64,000 nucleotides of DNA from an uncultured Candidatus Melainabacteria bacterium (GTDB lineage: Bacteria; Cyanobacteriota; Vampirovibrionia; Gastranaerophilales; Gastranaerophilaceae), in assembly GCA_934692485.1 (NCBI GenBank), contig CAKUTX010000004.1, positions 1 to 64,000 of the forward strand, read 5' to 3'. Position numbers and translations under genes: made by a program. The notes beneath the pieces are model-generated. The model ran no database searches, was not told where the DNA came from, and saw only the letters and a list, made by a program, of their open reading frames with translations. How positions within the stretch are numbered: position 1 is the first letter of the stretch; every line of letters starts with the position of its first letter. Shown here in pieces: positions 16,840-25,272 of this stretch.

Positions 16840-17541
16840 ATGTTAAGAAAAATGTTATTATATTTTGTATTTAGTGCATTAACAATTTTACCCATCAAAG
16901 CACAAAATTTCGGTGCAGATGAACTTGTTAATATTAGTGTTTATGAACGTATTAATCCTGCAATAGTGTCAATTGACGCTAATTTACCTGATGGGTTTTC
17001 TGCCGGAACGGGATGTATAATTCGTTCTGATGGTGTGATTTTAACAGGCTCTCACGTTGTTGAAGGAGCTAAAGAAATTGATGTAACAACATATAACGGA
17101 AAAGTTTACAAAGCATCAATCATTGCAAAAATGGGCAAAAATAAAGACTTAGCTCTACTTAAAATTATTACTAAAACAAAATTACAAACAATATCCTTTG
17201 GAAATTCTTCTGATATTAGGGTTGGACAAAAAGTTTTAGCTATAGGAAATCCATTTGGTTTTGCAGGAACACTGACCTCTGGAATTGTGTCCAGAATTGA
17301 TTATTCAAAAGGCAGAATTCAAACAGATGCAGCCATTAATCCTGGATGTTCTGGAGGCCCTTTGCTAAACTCTCAAGGAGAAGTCATTGGGATTTCGCAG
17401 TCGATATACAATCCTGACAATAATATTTCTAATATAGGAATAGGTTTTGCAATCCCAATAAATGACGCTAAAAAATTCATTGAAACCGCAAACATTGATA
17501 ATTCAGCTATTGCTAAGAAAAAATTCGCAATGAAGGAGTGA
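16840..17541 (+). CDS. Exported trypsin-like (S1C, DegP-type) serine protease without PDZ
   Basis: A periplasmic serine protease of 233 residues with signal peptide 1-22 (cut near PIKA-QN). The catalytic triad is H72 (GSHVVEG), D103 (KDLALLKI) and S171 in GCSGGP; Cys replaces the usual Asn two residues before the nucleophile. HtrA/DegP proteins normally have one or two PDZ domains after residue 250; this one ends with the protease domain. I choose ATG 16840, preceded by AGGTGAGAG, rather than the TTG 12 codons earlier. Confidence 0.82.
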   Translation: MLRKMLLYFVFSALTILPIKAQNFGADELVNISVYERINPAIVSIDANLPDGFSAGTGCIIRSDGVILTGSHVVEGAKEIDVTTYNGKVYKASIIAKMGKNKDLALLKIITKTKLQTISFGNSSDIRVGQKVLAIGNPFGFAGTLTSGIVSRIDYSKGRIQTDAAINPGCSGGPLLNSQGEVIGISQSIYNPDNNISNIGIGFAIPINDAKKFIETANIDNSAIAKKKFAMKE

Positions 17542-17547
17542 AGTTTA

Positions 17548-17576
17548 TTGTATAATAAGTCTTTTCGTGTTATAAT
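17548..17576 (+). promoter_or_regulatory. Candidate promoter of the MlaE-type permease gene
   Basis: TTGTAT (17548-17553), 17 bases, TATAAT (17571-17576). The leader would be only about 12 bases, just enough for the GAGGAG ribosome binding site at 17583. Confidence 0.5.
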
Positions 17577-17594
17577 TTGCACGAGGAGAAACAA

Positions 17595-18323
17595 GTGTTA
17601 GAATTTTTAGGACTCTGTGTTCAAAACTTAATTAGAAGTATTAAATATCTGTTTCAAGTCAGATTTTCGACAATTATAGAACAAGCTGCAGCTATAAGTT
17701 ATGATTCATTGCCTATTTCTCTGATTATTGCTTTTATTGCAGCAGCCGTAATTGCTATACAAGTTTCAAAACAATTTTTGATGAGTGGTGCAGAAACATA
17801 TATTGGAGGCACAATCGCAGTTGTTATGATTAGAGAAATTGCTCCGGGATTTGTTGCATTGGCTATCGGAGCTAGAGCCGGCACTGCTATATCTGCAGAA
17901 ATTGCCAATATGCAAGTAACAAGTCAGGTTGATGCAATAAAAACATTAAAAGTTGATCCGGTTGGCTATTATTTTACACCCAGAATTTTGGCCGGAATTA
18001 TAACAGTTCCAATGGTTGTATTATTGGCAGAACTTGTTGGAATTGTTGGAGGAATGTTTGTTTCTCAGGCAACTATTGATTTGCATCCAGCAAGATATAT
18101 TAACTCTGCGTGGTTATGGGTATCTACTAAAGACATTTACATTAGTCTTTTGAAAGCTGCAATATTTGGAGGATTAATTGCTTTGGTTTGCGCTACACAG
18201 GGTTATAGCACAAAAGGCGGGGCAAAAGAAGTCGGAAAATCAACGACTCAAGCTGCAATTATTTCTACAGTTTATATGTTAATTGCAGACTTTTTAGTAA
18301 ATTTAGTATTTTACATTATTTAA
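17595..18323 (+). CDS. mlaE: MlaE/TGD1-type ABC transporter permease
   Basis: The membrane subunit of a phospholipid ABC transporter that moves lipids between inner and outer membranes. The 242-residue protein has five or six hydrophobic segments. It has the MlaE signature around GGTIAVVMIREIAPGFVALAIGARAG and AEIANMQVTSQVDAIKTL. I choose GTG 17595, which has GAGGAG seven bases upstream; the TTG at 17577 would lie before that site. No MlaF ATPase or MlaD substrate-binding gene is adjacent, so the partners must be elsewhere. Its presence implies a two-membrane envelope. Confidence 0.85.
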   Translation: MLEFLGLCVQNLIRSIKYLFQVRFSTIIEQAAAISYDSLPISLIIAFIAAAVIAIQVSKQFLMSGAETYIGGTIAVVMIREIAPGFVALAIGARAGTAISAEIANMQVTSQVDAIKTLKVDPVGYYFTPRILAGIITVPMVVLLAELVGIVGGMFVSQATIDLHPARYINSAWLWVSTKDIYISLLKAAIFGGLIALVCATQGYSTKGGAKEVGKSTTQAAIISTVYMLIADFLVNLVFYII

Positions 18324-18333
18324 AAATTATTAT

Positions 18334-19716
18334 TTAAGCCAAATATTTTTGAGCAGTTTCTTTTGAAAATACTTCAATACTATCTTGAGAATGTATAAAT
18401 ATCATGCAACTAATAAGAGATTTCAATGTTTCAAAATCAGAAAAAGATAATTTATATCTCAAATCTTCCATATTATTTGCCAAAAATTCCATAATAATTG
18501 TTTTGTTATCAAAAACAAGATTTGCAAAATAATCAAAAGACTCTTTTGATTTAATCCCTTCTAAATATACAATATCAGGAGATTGAAATTCTATAAATCT
18601 GGCTGCCTTATCCATATTAAAACCGACATTTTCATTTAACTCACACTGGTGAACGTTTTTAAGCTCATATTTTGTAATACTTTCTAATGTCATTATGTTC
18701 TTATTTTTTTTCGCAGCTTCAAGCAACAAAGAATATATAATATGGGTTTTCCCACTTAACGGAGAACCGCACACAATAATAATTCCAGGATTATCTAGTG
18801 CAGATTTTATCACCTGCAAACTATTTTCAAATTTTATAATTTTATTCAATGCTCTTGGCGGTTTATATATTTTTAAGAAAATACGCTCCCCAAGAATAGT
18901 CGGGAAAGTAGAAATACTTGCAGTAACATCCATTTCATCTACTTTAAAGTTAAGTTTTCCCAATTGAGGGACCTCTGAAACAGAGGCATCTAGTCTTGCT
19001 AATGTTTTTAGCTTTGCTATAAAAGAAGATGTCAAAACATCAGGGATATTTCCTCTGTTTAAAACTTCACCATTTTTCTTAAAATTCACACTGAAGCCAC
19101 TATCTTCTCTTTGAAAAGATACTTCATGGACATTTTCAAAAATTGCTTGTTTTAAGATTGCTCGAATAATCTTTTGGATATGGTTGTCTGACAAATCTTC
19201 ACTATGAAGCTCATCCCTCCAGTCATATTCTAAACCTTCTTGAGTATATATTTCCCCAACAAGTTCTTCTTTGCGATAACTTTCATCAATTTTTTTCAAA
19301 ATACTTTTTTCAGACGATATAACCGGTTCAATTGAACATTCAGCTGTTTCAATAACTTTGTCAATCGCAAACAAATCCAACGGATCAGCCATCGCAATCG
19401 TTAAAACATCCTCTATTTTAAAAAGCGGGATAATTCTGTATTTTTTTGCATCAGAATAATTCACATATTTTAAGCATTTAGCATCCAAAGCATAATCATC
19501 AAGATTAACATACGGGATATGCAACTTTGCTTCCAAAAATTTTAGAATAGCTTCTTCCGTCAGAACACCTGAGTTAATTAAAGCTTGACCAATATTTATA
19601 TTTTGCGCCTTTGCAATTTCTTCAGCTTGTTCAATTGTTTCATAAGCAACAAGCCCTGTTCTTACAAGGTCATATTTTAATTTTTCTAAAGTTTTATTTG
19701 TAACTGTCGTTTCCAT
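18334..19716 (-). CDS. Diverged PilB/GspE-type ATPase
   Basis: The 460-residue protein has the architecture of pilus-assembly ATPases. The MshEN-type N-terminal domain (about 10-150) is followed by the N2 domain and a RecA-like core. A Walker A survives as GSPLSGKT. Elsewhere the core is degraded: the Walker B region reads PDIVYLEGIKSKES instead of a form such as PDIIMVGEIRDxET, and the tetracysteine zinc loop and the usual C-terminal 80-100 residues are missing. It may be an inactive or regulatory relative. It follows the receiver gene by 4 bases, so the two are probably translated together. Confidence 0.7.
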   Translation of the reverse strand: METTVTNKTLEKLKYDLVRTGLVAYETIEQAEEIAKAQNINIGQALINSGVLTEEAILKFLEAKLHIPYVNLDDYALDAKCLKYVNYSDAKKYRIIPLFKIEDVLTIAMADPLDLFAIDKVIETAECSIEPVISSEKSILKKIDESYRKEELVGEIYTQEGLEYDWRDELHSEDLSDNHIQKIIRAILKQAIFENVHEVSFQREDSGFSVNFKKNGEVLNRGNIPDVLTSSFIAKLKTLARLDASVSEVPQLGKLNFKVDEMDVTASISTFPTILGERIFLKIYKPPRALNKIIKFENSLQVIKSALDNPGIIIVCGSPLSGKTHIIYSLLLEAAKKNKNIMTLESITKYELKNVHQCELNENVGFNMDKAARFIEFQSPDIVYLEGIKSKESFDYFANLVFDNKTIIMEFLANNMEDLRYKLSFSDFETLKSLISCMIFIHSQDSIEVFSKETAQKYLA

Positions 19717-19720
19717 AAGT

Positions 19721-20083
19721 CTATTTTAAATATTGTTCAACTTTCTTAACTACATCATCTAATTCAAACGGTTTTGTAATATATTCATCAGCACCAGTTT
19801 CTTCTCCGATAAGCTTATCTTCCTCTTGAGTTCTGGCTGTAACCATCAAAATAGGAATATCTTTATATTTTGCATCATACTTCAATAGTCTGCTAATTTT
19901 AAAACCGTTAATTTTTGGCATCATAACATCAAGGATAATCAAATCTGGAACCAATTCTTTTGCAAGTCTCAGCCCATCTTCTCCGTTGTATGCGCAATAA
20001 CAAGTAAAATCTGCCGCCTCAAGTACGAATTTTAAACTTTCAACAATATCTTGTTCATCATCTACTATTAAAATTTTTTTCAT
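19721..20083 (-). CDS. Single-domain response regulator (CheY-like)
   Basis: A 120-residue receiver domain with all key residues: the acidic pair D8/D9, phosphoacceptor D52 in LDVMMP, T82 and K104 in TKPFE. There is no output domain. It has the ribosome binding site GAGGAAAC. It lies between a histidine kinase gene and the PilB-like ATPase gene, so the kinase is its likely phosphodonor and pilus function or motility a likely output. Confidence 0.92.
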   Translation of the reverse strand: MKKILIVDDEQDIVESLKFVLEAADFTCYCAYNGEDGLRLAKELVPDLIILDVMMPKINGFKISRLLKYDAKYKDIPILMVTARTQEEDKLIGEETGADEYITKPFELDDVVKKVEQYLK

Positions 20084-20165
20084 AGTTTCCTCTAGTCTGT
20101 GTTATATAAAAATATTATATCATATTAAAAAACATCTTCTACATTGTAACATTTTGTAAAACAAG

Positions 20166-21854
20166 TTAAACATTCGCAACAACTTTTTTTACAGGAATAA
20201 TAAAATAAAATTTTGAGCCTTTATTAAGTTCGCTATCACACCAAATTGCGCCATTATGGGCATCCAAAAGCTGTTTTGCAATCGGCAAACCAAGCCCTGT
20301 GCCTCCTGCTTTTCGAGATAATGAATTTTCTATTTGCGCAAATTTGTCAAAAGCATGCAACAAATTCTTCTCTTCAATCCCAATACCTTCATCTTGAACG
20401 CAAACTTCTACGTAATCTCCTTGAATATTTTTAATATTATCCTTAAAATAATCATTTATTTTAATATCATTAGCGTTAATAAGTTTTGATGAAATTGTAA
20501 TAGTTTTTCCTTCAGGAGTAAACTTAATTGCATTAGAGACAAGATTTGTCAAAACTTGTTCCAAGCGTCTTGAATCCGCAGTAATTTCGGGAATATTTTT
20601 ATCTTCTTGCGTAATCAAGTTTAATCCCTTTGTTTTTGCGACTTCTGATAGTGCAGTTTTTACGTAGTTTATAACAGTATTAATATCTGTAGGGGCAAAG
20701 TGAAAATCCATTTTTCCAGCTTCTATTTTCGATAAATCCAGCAAATCATTAATAATTCCAGATAATCTTTGTACATTTCTCATCGCCATTGTCAAAAATT
20801 TATCAGCAGAGCTTGTAATTTCTCCGCACCTACCACTCATCAAAATATCAAGAGAATTTTTTATTGATGTTAGCGGAGTTCTAAGTTCATGCGAAACAAT
20901 TGAAATAAATTCTGATTTCAAACGTTCCAGTTTTTCAAGTTTTGCATTTGTCTCAATAATTTCTTGATAAAGAGTTGCACTTTTCAGTGGAAGTGAAACC
21001 TGTTGAGCTATCGTTTGAAAACAGGTAGCATCTTCCGATGTAAATGCCGACTCTTTGAAGATTTCTATACATCCAAAAAAATTATCTCCCAAACTTATCG
21101 GAGCAAACATATTATCATATTGAAACAAAGTAAATGTAAATCTGCTTGCAGGATATTTTATGTGCTTTTCGACTTTTAGTTTATCAATATCTAATTTTAC
21201 TTTTTGTTCTTTTCCTTCAAAAATAGAGTTATAATTAAGTATTGTTCGGAATTTTATCGCTGCTATTAATTCATCGGAAAGTTCATACAAAGAATTCAAA
21301 ATCAAAACAGGTTCTTCCTCTGTACACAACGAAAGAGTACAGGTCAAAGAAAAACTTAACGCTTTGTCCATTCCCTCAATCATGTAATGGATTAATTTGG
21401 TTTTATCCAAAGTGCCAGCAAACTGAGAACTTGTGGAATATAGCGCATTTAATCTATACAAACTATCCGCCAAATCTTTATTGGAATTAGATAACATTTC
21501 AAGAGAATTCTTCATCCTTAAATTCACATTTATAATAGAAGAAATCAAATCATCAGACATATCATTTGTAATAAACGCATTTGCATATTTTAAGAGTTCT
21601 TTATCTACAGTTTGGGTAAAAATTGAGAATATAATTATCGTATTTTCACAAAGAGATTTAATTTTTTTGTTTATATTTTTAATTTTAGGAATATTGGTAT
21701 CAATAACAATAATATCAGGAATTTCGGCACTTATAAAATCATATATAAGAGTTTCATCGGACATTACGTTAAAATCAAACGAGTTTTTTGAAAAAATTCG
21801 TTCAAATTTAGAGATTTCATCGTTATTTTCTGATACTAATAAAAATTTTATCAT
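20166..21854 (-). CDS. Hybrid-like histidine kinase (degenerate receiver, GAF, HisKA, HATPase)
   Basis: The 562-residue protein is cytosolic in appearance. Residues 1-115 look like a receiver domain (IIVIDTNIP at the phosphorylation loop). A GAF-like sensor (about 150-290) and a short coiled coil follow. The HisKA domain has H322 in SHELRTPLTS, and the HATPase domain (about 425-555) has NLVSNAIKF, DEGIGI and GGTGLGL boxes. The start has no Shine-Dalgarno sequence, and TAAAAT ends six bases before the ATG, so a leaderless mRNA is predicted. It lies 82 bases upstream of the single-domain regulator. Confidence 0.9.
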   Translation of the reverse strand: MIKFLLVSENNDEISKFERIFSKNSFDFNVMSDETLIYDFISAEIPDIIVIDTNIPKIKNINKKIKSLCENTIIIFSIFTQTVDKELLKYANAFITNDMSDDLISSIINVNLRMKNSLEMLSNSNKDLADSLYRLNALYSTSSQFAGTLDKTKLIHYMIEGMDKALSFSLTCTLSLCTEEEPVLILNSLYELSDELIAAIKFRTILNYNSIFEGKEQKVKLDIDKLKVEKHIKYPASRFTFTLFQYDNMFAPISLGDNFFGCIEIFKESAFTSEDATCFQTIAQQVSLPLKSATLYQEIIETNAKLEKLERLKSEFISIVSHELRTPLTSIKNSLDILMSGRCGEITSSADKFLTMAMRNVQRLSGIINDLLDLSKIEAGKMDFHFAPTDINTVINYVKTALSEVAKTKGLNLITQEDKNIPEITADSRRLEQVLTNLVSNAIKFTPEGKTITISSKLINANDIKINDYFKDNIKNIQGDYVEVCVQDEGIGIEEKNLLHAFDKFAQIENSLSRKAGGTGLGLPIAKQLLDAHNGAIWCDSELNKGSKFYFIIPVKKVVANV

Positions 21855-21860
21855 ACCATG

Positions 21861-21888
21861 ATTTTATCAGACTAAAAAAGAATAGCAA
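21861..21888 (-). promoter_or_regulatory. Promoter for a predicted leaderless kinase mRNA
   Basis: On the minus strand: TTGCTA (21883-21888), 16 bases, TAAAAT (21861-21866), six bases, ATG. Confidence 0.45.
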
Positions 21889-21912
21889 ATTAGTTAATTT
21901 TTGCAAAGTTTA

Positions 21913-24126
21913 CTAAGATTTTTTCTTTGGATTTTTATTATGTCTTGGTTTTCCGTTATTTCTTCTTGGCATATTCGGAGTAGAAAACGATGTTTGCACC
22001 CTTTTTACGCTATAAACATCTGGAATTGCCTGAATATTTAACACAACTTTTTTCAATGTATCGATATTATCAAGTTCAATACCTAGTTCAACAATCCCAA
22101 CTTTACCGCTCTTTGACTTAACATTTGCATATGTAATATTTGTACCGCTATCAGAAACAGCAGCAATAATATCTTTCAACAAACCTTGTTTTTCTGCAGT
22201 CTCGACTCTTATTGAAGTTGTATAAGTTTTGTTTGTATTATCTCCGGACCATTTTATTTCCATTAACCTTTCAGGCTCTATATTGTCAAGCATTTGACAA
22301 TCCATTCTATGAACAGTCACACCTTTTGCACGAGTAACAACTCCAACAATCGGTTCTCCCGGAATTGGAGAACAGCATTTCGCGATAGAATACATCAATC
22401 CTTCAAGCCCAATAATATCTTTCTCTGACTTTTTCCGAGTTGAACCATGGAAATTTTCTCCTGGAACTCTGGAGGACTCAGGTTTTTTAAGTTTATTAAT
22501 AACCTTATTTAAAGTAGTTTCACCGTATCCTAAAGCTGCAAACAAGTCTTCTGCAGAAATATAATTCATTTGCTTTGCAACTTTTTCAAATTCTCCGTTT
22601 TTAGAATAATCATCAAAAACAGCTTTTGTTAATTCGTGCTCAAGATTTGTTTTTCCAACTTCAATATGTTCTTCTCGGTTGTTCTTCTTGAACCACTGCT
22701 TAATTTTAGATGAAGCTTGTTTTGTAACAACGAAATTTAACCAATCAAGTCTTGGAGCAGGAGTTTTTGATGTTAAAATTTCAACAATATCTCCATTGCG
22801 TAATTTTGTATCAAGTTGAGCAATTCGTCCATTAACAAGAGCCCCCACAGTTTTGTTGCCGACTTCTGAGTGAATTCTATATGCAAAATCAACAGGAGTA
22901 GCATTTACAGGCAAATCGAAAACATCACCGTTAGGAGTAAATGCAAATACCTGATCAGAAAATAAATCTATCTTAACAGAATTTACATAATCTTCTGCAG
23001 ACGTCATGTCTTTATCATATTCAACAAGTTTTCTCATCCAAGAAAACTGCATATCTGTCGGATTATTTGCCTTTTGGGACCCTTTTTCTTTGTAGCGCCA
23101 ATGAGCAGCAATACCATATTCAGCTACTTCATGCATTTCCCAAGTTCTTATTTGAACCTCAAGCGGCTTTGATTTTGGACCAATTACTGAAGTGTGAAGG
23201 GATTGATACATATTCCCTTTTGGCATTGCGATATAATCCTTAAATCTTCCTGGGATTGGCTTAAACTGAGAATGAATTAATCCTAAAACTTCATAACATT
23301 CCTTTTCAGAATCAACAATCACCCTGACAGCCGTAATATCATACAAATCATGAAAAGCGATATTAAGACGTTTCATTTTGCTGTATATGCTGTAATAATG
23401 CTTAGCACGACCTGTAATTTGAGCATTTATTCCTGCCTTTTTTACATCTGAGGCTATTTTATCTATAAGAATTTTTACGGTCGCTTCTCTATCAGCTTTC
23501 GTTTGAGAAACAAGTCTTGCAATTTCAAAATATTTATCAGGTTCAAGATAACGTAAAGATAAATCTTCTAACTCTGCTTTTATTTTATAAATACCTAATC
23601 TGTTCGCTAAAGGAGCAAAAATATCTAAGGTTTCACGAGCTATTTTTTGTTGTTTAGTAGCTGTCATAAAATTCAGAGTACGCATGTTATGCAACCTGTC
23701 AGCGAGTTTTAAAAACACAATTCGAATATCGCTCGCCATTGCAATAAACAAACGTCTAAAGTTTTCTGCTTGACGTTCTTCTTTTGATTTAAACTGAAGC
23801 TTACCAAGTTTTGTAACCCCTTGTACAAGCGTCAAAACATCTTTTCCAAAAAGTTTTTCAATTTCTTCAGGCTGCGTATCAGTATCTTCCAAAATATCAT
23901 GCAAAAAAGCAGCTTCCAAAGTATGAGAATCAACTTTTAACCCGACAAGAATTTTTGCAACCTCAACTGGATGAATAATATACGGTTCTTCCGACACCCT
24001 GTACTGTCCGTCATGCAATCGTTTCGCAAACAAAAATGCTTTTTCTATTTCTTCAATCTCTGAAGGCTCTCTGTTCTGCTCTATAAGTATATTTTTTATA
24101 TCTTCAAATAGTGGTTTTTCGCTCAT
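21913..24126 (-). CDS. relA: Bifunctional (p)ppGpp synthetase/hydrolase (RelA/SpoT)
   Basis: This stringent-response enzyme makes and degrades (p)ppGpp. The 737 residues hold an HD hydrolase domain with intact H76-D77 in HDILEDT, so hydrolase activity is expected. A synthetase domain (about 235-350) contains YDITAVRVIV and GRFKDYIAMPKGNMYQSLHT. A TGS domain (about 390-450, VFAFTPNGDVFDLP) and a C-terminal ACT domain (about 650-715) follow. A basic tail rich in Arg, Asn and Lys ends the protein. GATAAT ends six bases before the ATG with no Shine-Dalgarno site, but the -35 is not clear. Confidence 0.95.
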   Translation of the reverse strand: MSEKPLFEDIKNILIEQNREPSEIEEIEKAFLFAKRLHDGQYRVSEEPYIIHPVEVAKILVGLKVDSHTLEAAFLHDILEDTDTQPEEIEKLFGKDVLTLVQGVTKLGKLQFKSKEERQAENFRRLFIAMASDIRIVFLKLADRLHNMRTLNFMTATKQQKIARETLDIFAPLANRLGIYKIKAELEDLSLRYLEPDKYFEIARLVSQTKADREATVKILIDKIASDVKKAGINAQITGRAKHYYSIYSKMKRLNIAFHDLYDITAVRVIVDSEKECYEVLGLIHSQFKPIPGRFKDYIAMPKGNMYQSLHTSVIGPKSKPLEVQIRTWEMHEVAEYGIAAHWRYKEKGSQKANNPTDMQFSWMRKLVEYDKDMTSAEDYVNSVKIDLFSDQVFAFTPNGDVFDLPVNATPVDFAYRIHSEVGNKTVGALVNGRIAQLDTKLRNGDIVEILTSKTPAPRLDWLNFVVTKQASSKIKQWFKKNNREEHIEVGKTNLEHELTKAVFDDYSKNGEFEKVAKQMNYISAEDLFAALGYGETTLNKVINKLKKPESSRVPGENFHGSTRKKSEKDIIGLEGLMYSIAKCCSPIPGEPIVGVVTRAKGVTVHRMDCQMLDNIEPERLMEIKWSGDNTNKTYTTSIRVETAEKQGLLKDIIAAVSDSGTNITYANVKSKSGKVGIVELGIELDNIDTLKKVVLNIQAIPDVYSVKRVQTSFSTPNMPRRNNGKPRHNKNPKKKS

Positions 24127-24200
24127 GATATAATTATCATACAGATTTTATTCAAATTTTTCAAGTAAAATTTAATAAATTCATTCATAAGGATTACAAA

Positions 24201-24485
24201 ATGATAAAAGAAACGAAAGATGGGATTTTATTTTCAATAAAAATTTCACCAAATGCTTCAAAAAACGAAATAATAAAAACCGATGATGGACTAAAGGTTA
24301 AAATCACAGCTCAACCTATTGACGGGAAAGCAAATAAAGCCCTCATTGAATTTCTGTCAAAGCAGTTAAAAATTGCAAAATCTAATTTTGAAATTGTAAA
24401 AGGACAAACTTCCAAAGAAAAAACAGTGTTTTTAAAAACATTTGATAAGGAAATTATTGAAAAATTAAGAAATTTTGCAGATTAA
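24201..24485 (+). CDS. DUF167/YggU family protein
   Basis: A 94-residue protein of the widespread DUF167 family, function unknown. The pattern KISPNASKNEI, then AQPIDGKANKALIEFLSKQLKI and a VKGQTSKEKTV segment is characteristic. The ribosome binding site is AAGGA. It is divergent from relA, with 74 bases between the two starts. Confidence 0.88.
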   Translation: MIKETKDGILFSIKISPNASKNEIIKTDDGLKVKITAQPIDGKANKALIEFLSKQLKIAKSNFEIVKGQTSKEKTVFLKTFDKEIIEKLRNFAD

Positions 24486-24541
24486 ATTTTTTGTAGCAAA
24501 AAAATTAATTTACGAACTTTTTATAGTGCGAAGGAGTACCA

Positions 24542-25042
24542 ATGGAAATAATCAATTCATATCATCAAAAAAACTATTCCACACCACATTTTAAAGCTGG
24601 AATTAGTAGTGATTTATATAGAAAATTAGCCAAAGGTAGCGCAAACTACGAAAAGCTAACTGAAAAAATTAACGACGTATACCAAACGAATTCCCCTGAG
24701 CATGTGCTAATTGATGCAACATTTAATGCAAAAGAAAAAGTTGCAGATTTTGTTTTGGAAACTGTAGAAAAAGCTAAGTCTATTATCGGTTTAGAAAATA
24801 TAAAACCAAGAATTATAAAATCTTCAGGTTCATCACTTCTTGAAGCTTTTGATAATATTAAAATGAATAGCTTGGCAGATGCAAATAAAAGCTTAGATAA
24901 AGAATATAATGATACTTTTGAGGCAACAAGAGATATTCGAGAAAAAGTCTTGGCTTCCAGACGACAAACTATTATAGATATTGACAATAAATCAAAAGCA
25001 GATAACACAGAATTCTATAAAGGTACAAATTATTGCAATTAA
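24542..25042 (+). CDS. Unknown protein with N-terminal HFKAG motif
   Basis: I do not recognise this 166-residue protein. It has no signal peptide or membrane segment and is mainly charged helix, probably with coiled-coil character (about 50-150). The N-terminal stretch PHFKAGIS resembles the short F-x-G motifs of neighbours (ISFNGSA in the protein at 25273, ISFGEG and HISFLG in that at 37449). It has a good ribosome binding site (AAGGAG) and lies 56 bases after the DUF167 gene. It may be specific to the lineage. Confidence 0.6.
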   Translation: MEIINSYHQKNYSTPHFKAGISSDLYRKLAKGSANYEKLTEKINDVYQTNSPEHVLIDATFNAKEKVADFVLETVEKAKSIIGLENIKPRIIKSSGSSLLEAFDNIKMNSLADANKSLDKEYNDTFEATRDIREKVLASRRQTIIDIDNKSKADNTEFYKGTNYCN

Positions 25043-25061
25043 TTTTTGTTTAATATAGTAT
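25033..25061 (+). promoter_or_regulatory. Promoter of a structured leader RNA
   Basis: TTGCAA (25033-25038), 17 bases, TAGTAT (25056-25061). It overlaps the end of the preceding gene and would start a leader of about 200 bases before the gene at 25273. Confidence 0.5.
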
Positions 25062-25067
25062 GGTACC

Positions 25068-25265
25068 TACAAGAGAAAAATTATGATAAAAAACATTTCT
25101 TTAAAACTTCATCATCATTGCCATATAGTCCTTGGGAGACTATGAATTGATGTTGTCCATAAAGAAATAAATTCAATTCTTAAAAAATAGTCTTTCAGGG
25201 ATTTTAACGGACTGTTTCTTAAGGGGATTGTTTCCCCGATAGTTTTTAACAAGAATTGGAGAATT
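25068..25265 (+). ncRNA. Candidate structured 5' leader with small reading frame
   Basis: Three hairpins follow one another. ATAGTC/GACTAT (25125-25143) has a 7-base loop. AAATAGTC/GACTGTTT (25185-25217) has one G-U pair. GGGGA/TCCCC (25223-25237) is followed by GATAGTTTTT, which could act as a weak terminator. A 20-codon frame at 25083-25145 contains the run HHHCH and ends inside the first hairpin, as in leader-peptide attenuators. No known riboswitch class fits by eye. Confidence 0.4.
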
Positions 25266-25272
25266 TATAAAA

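Noticed and set aside
25083..25145. Histidine operon leader peptide
   Set aside because: The HHHCH run is suggestive, but no histidine biosynthesis gene follows. Kept only as part of a candidate structured leader.
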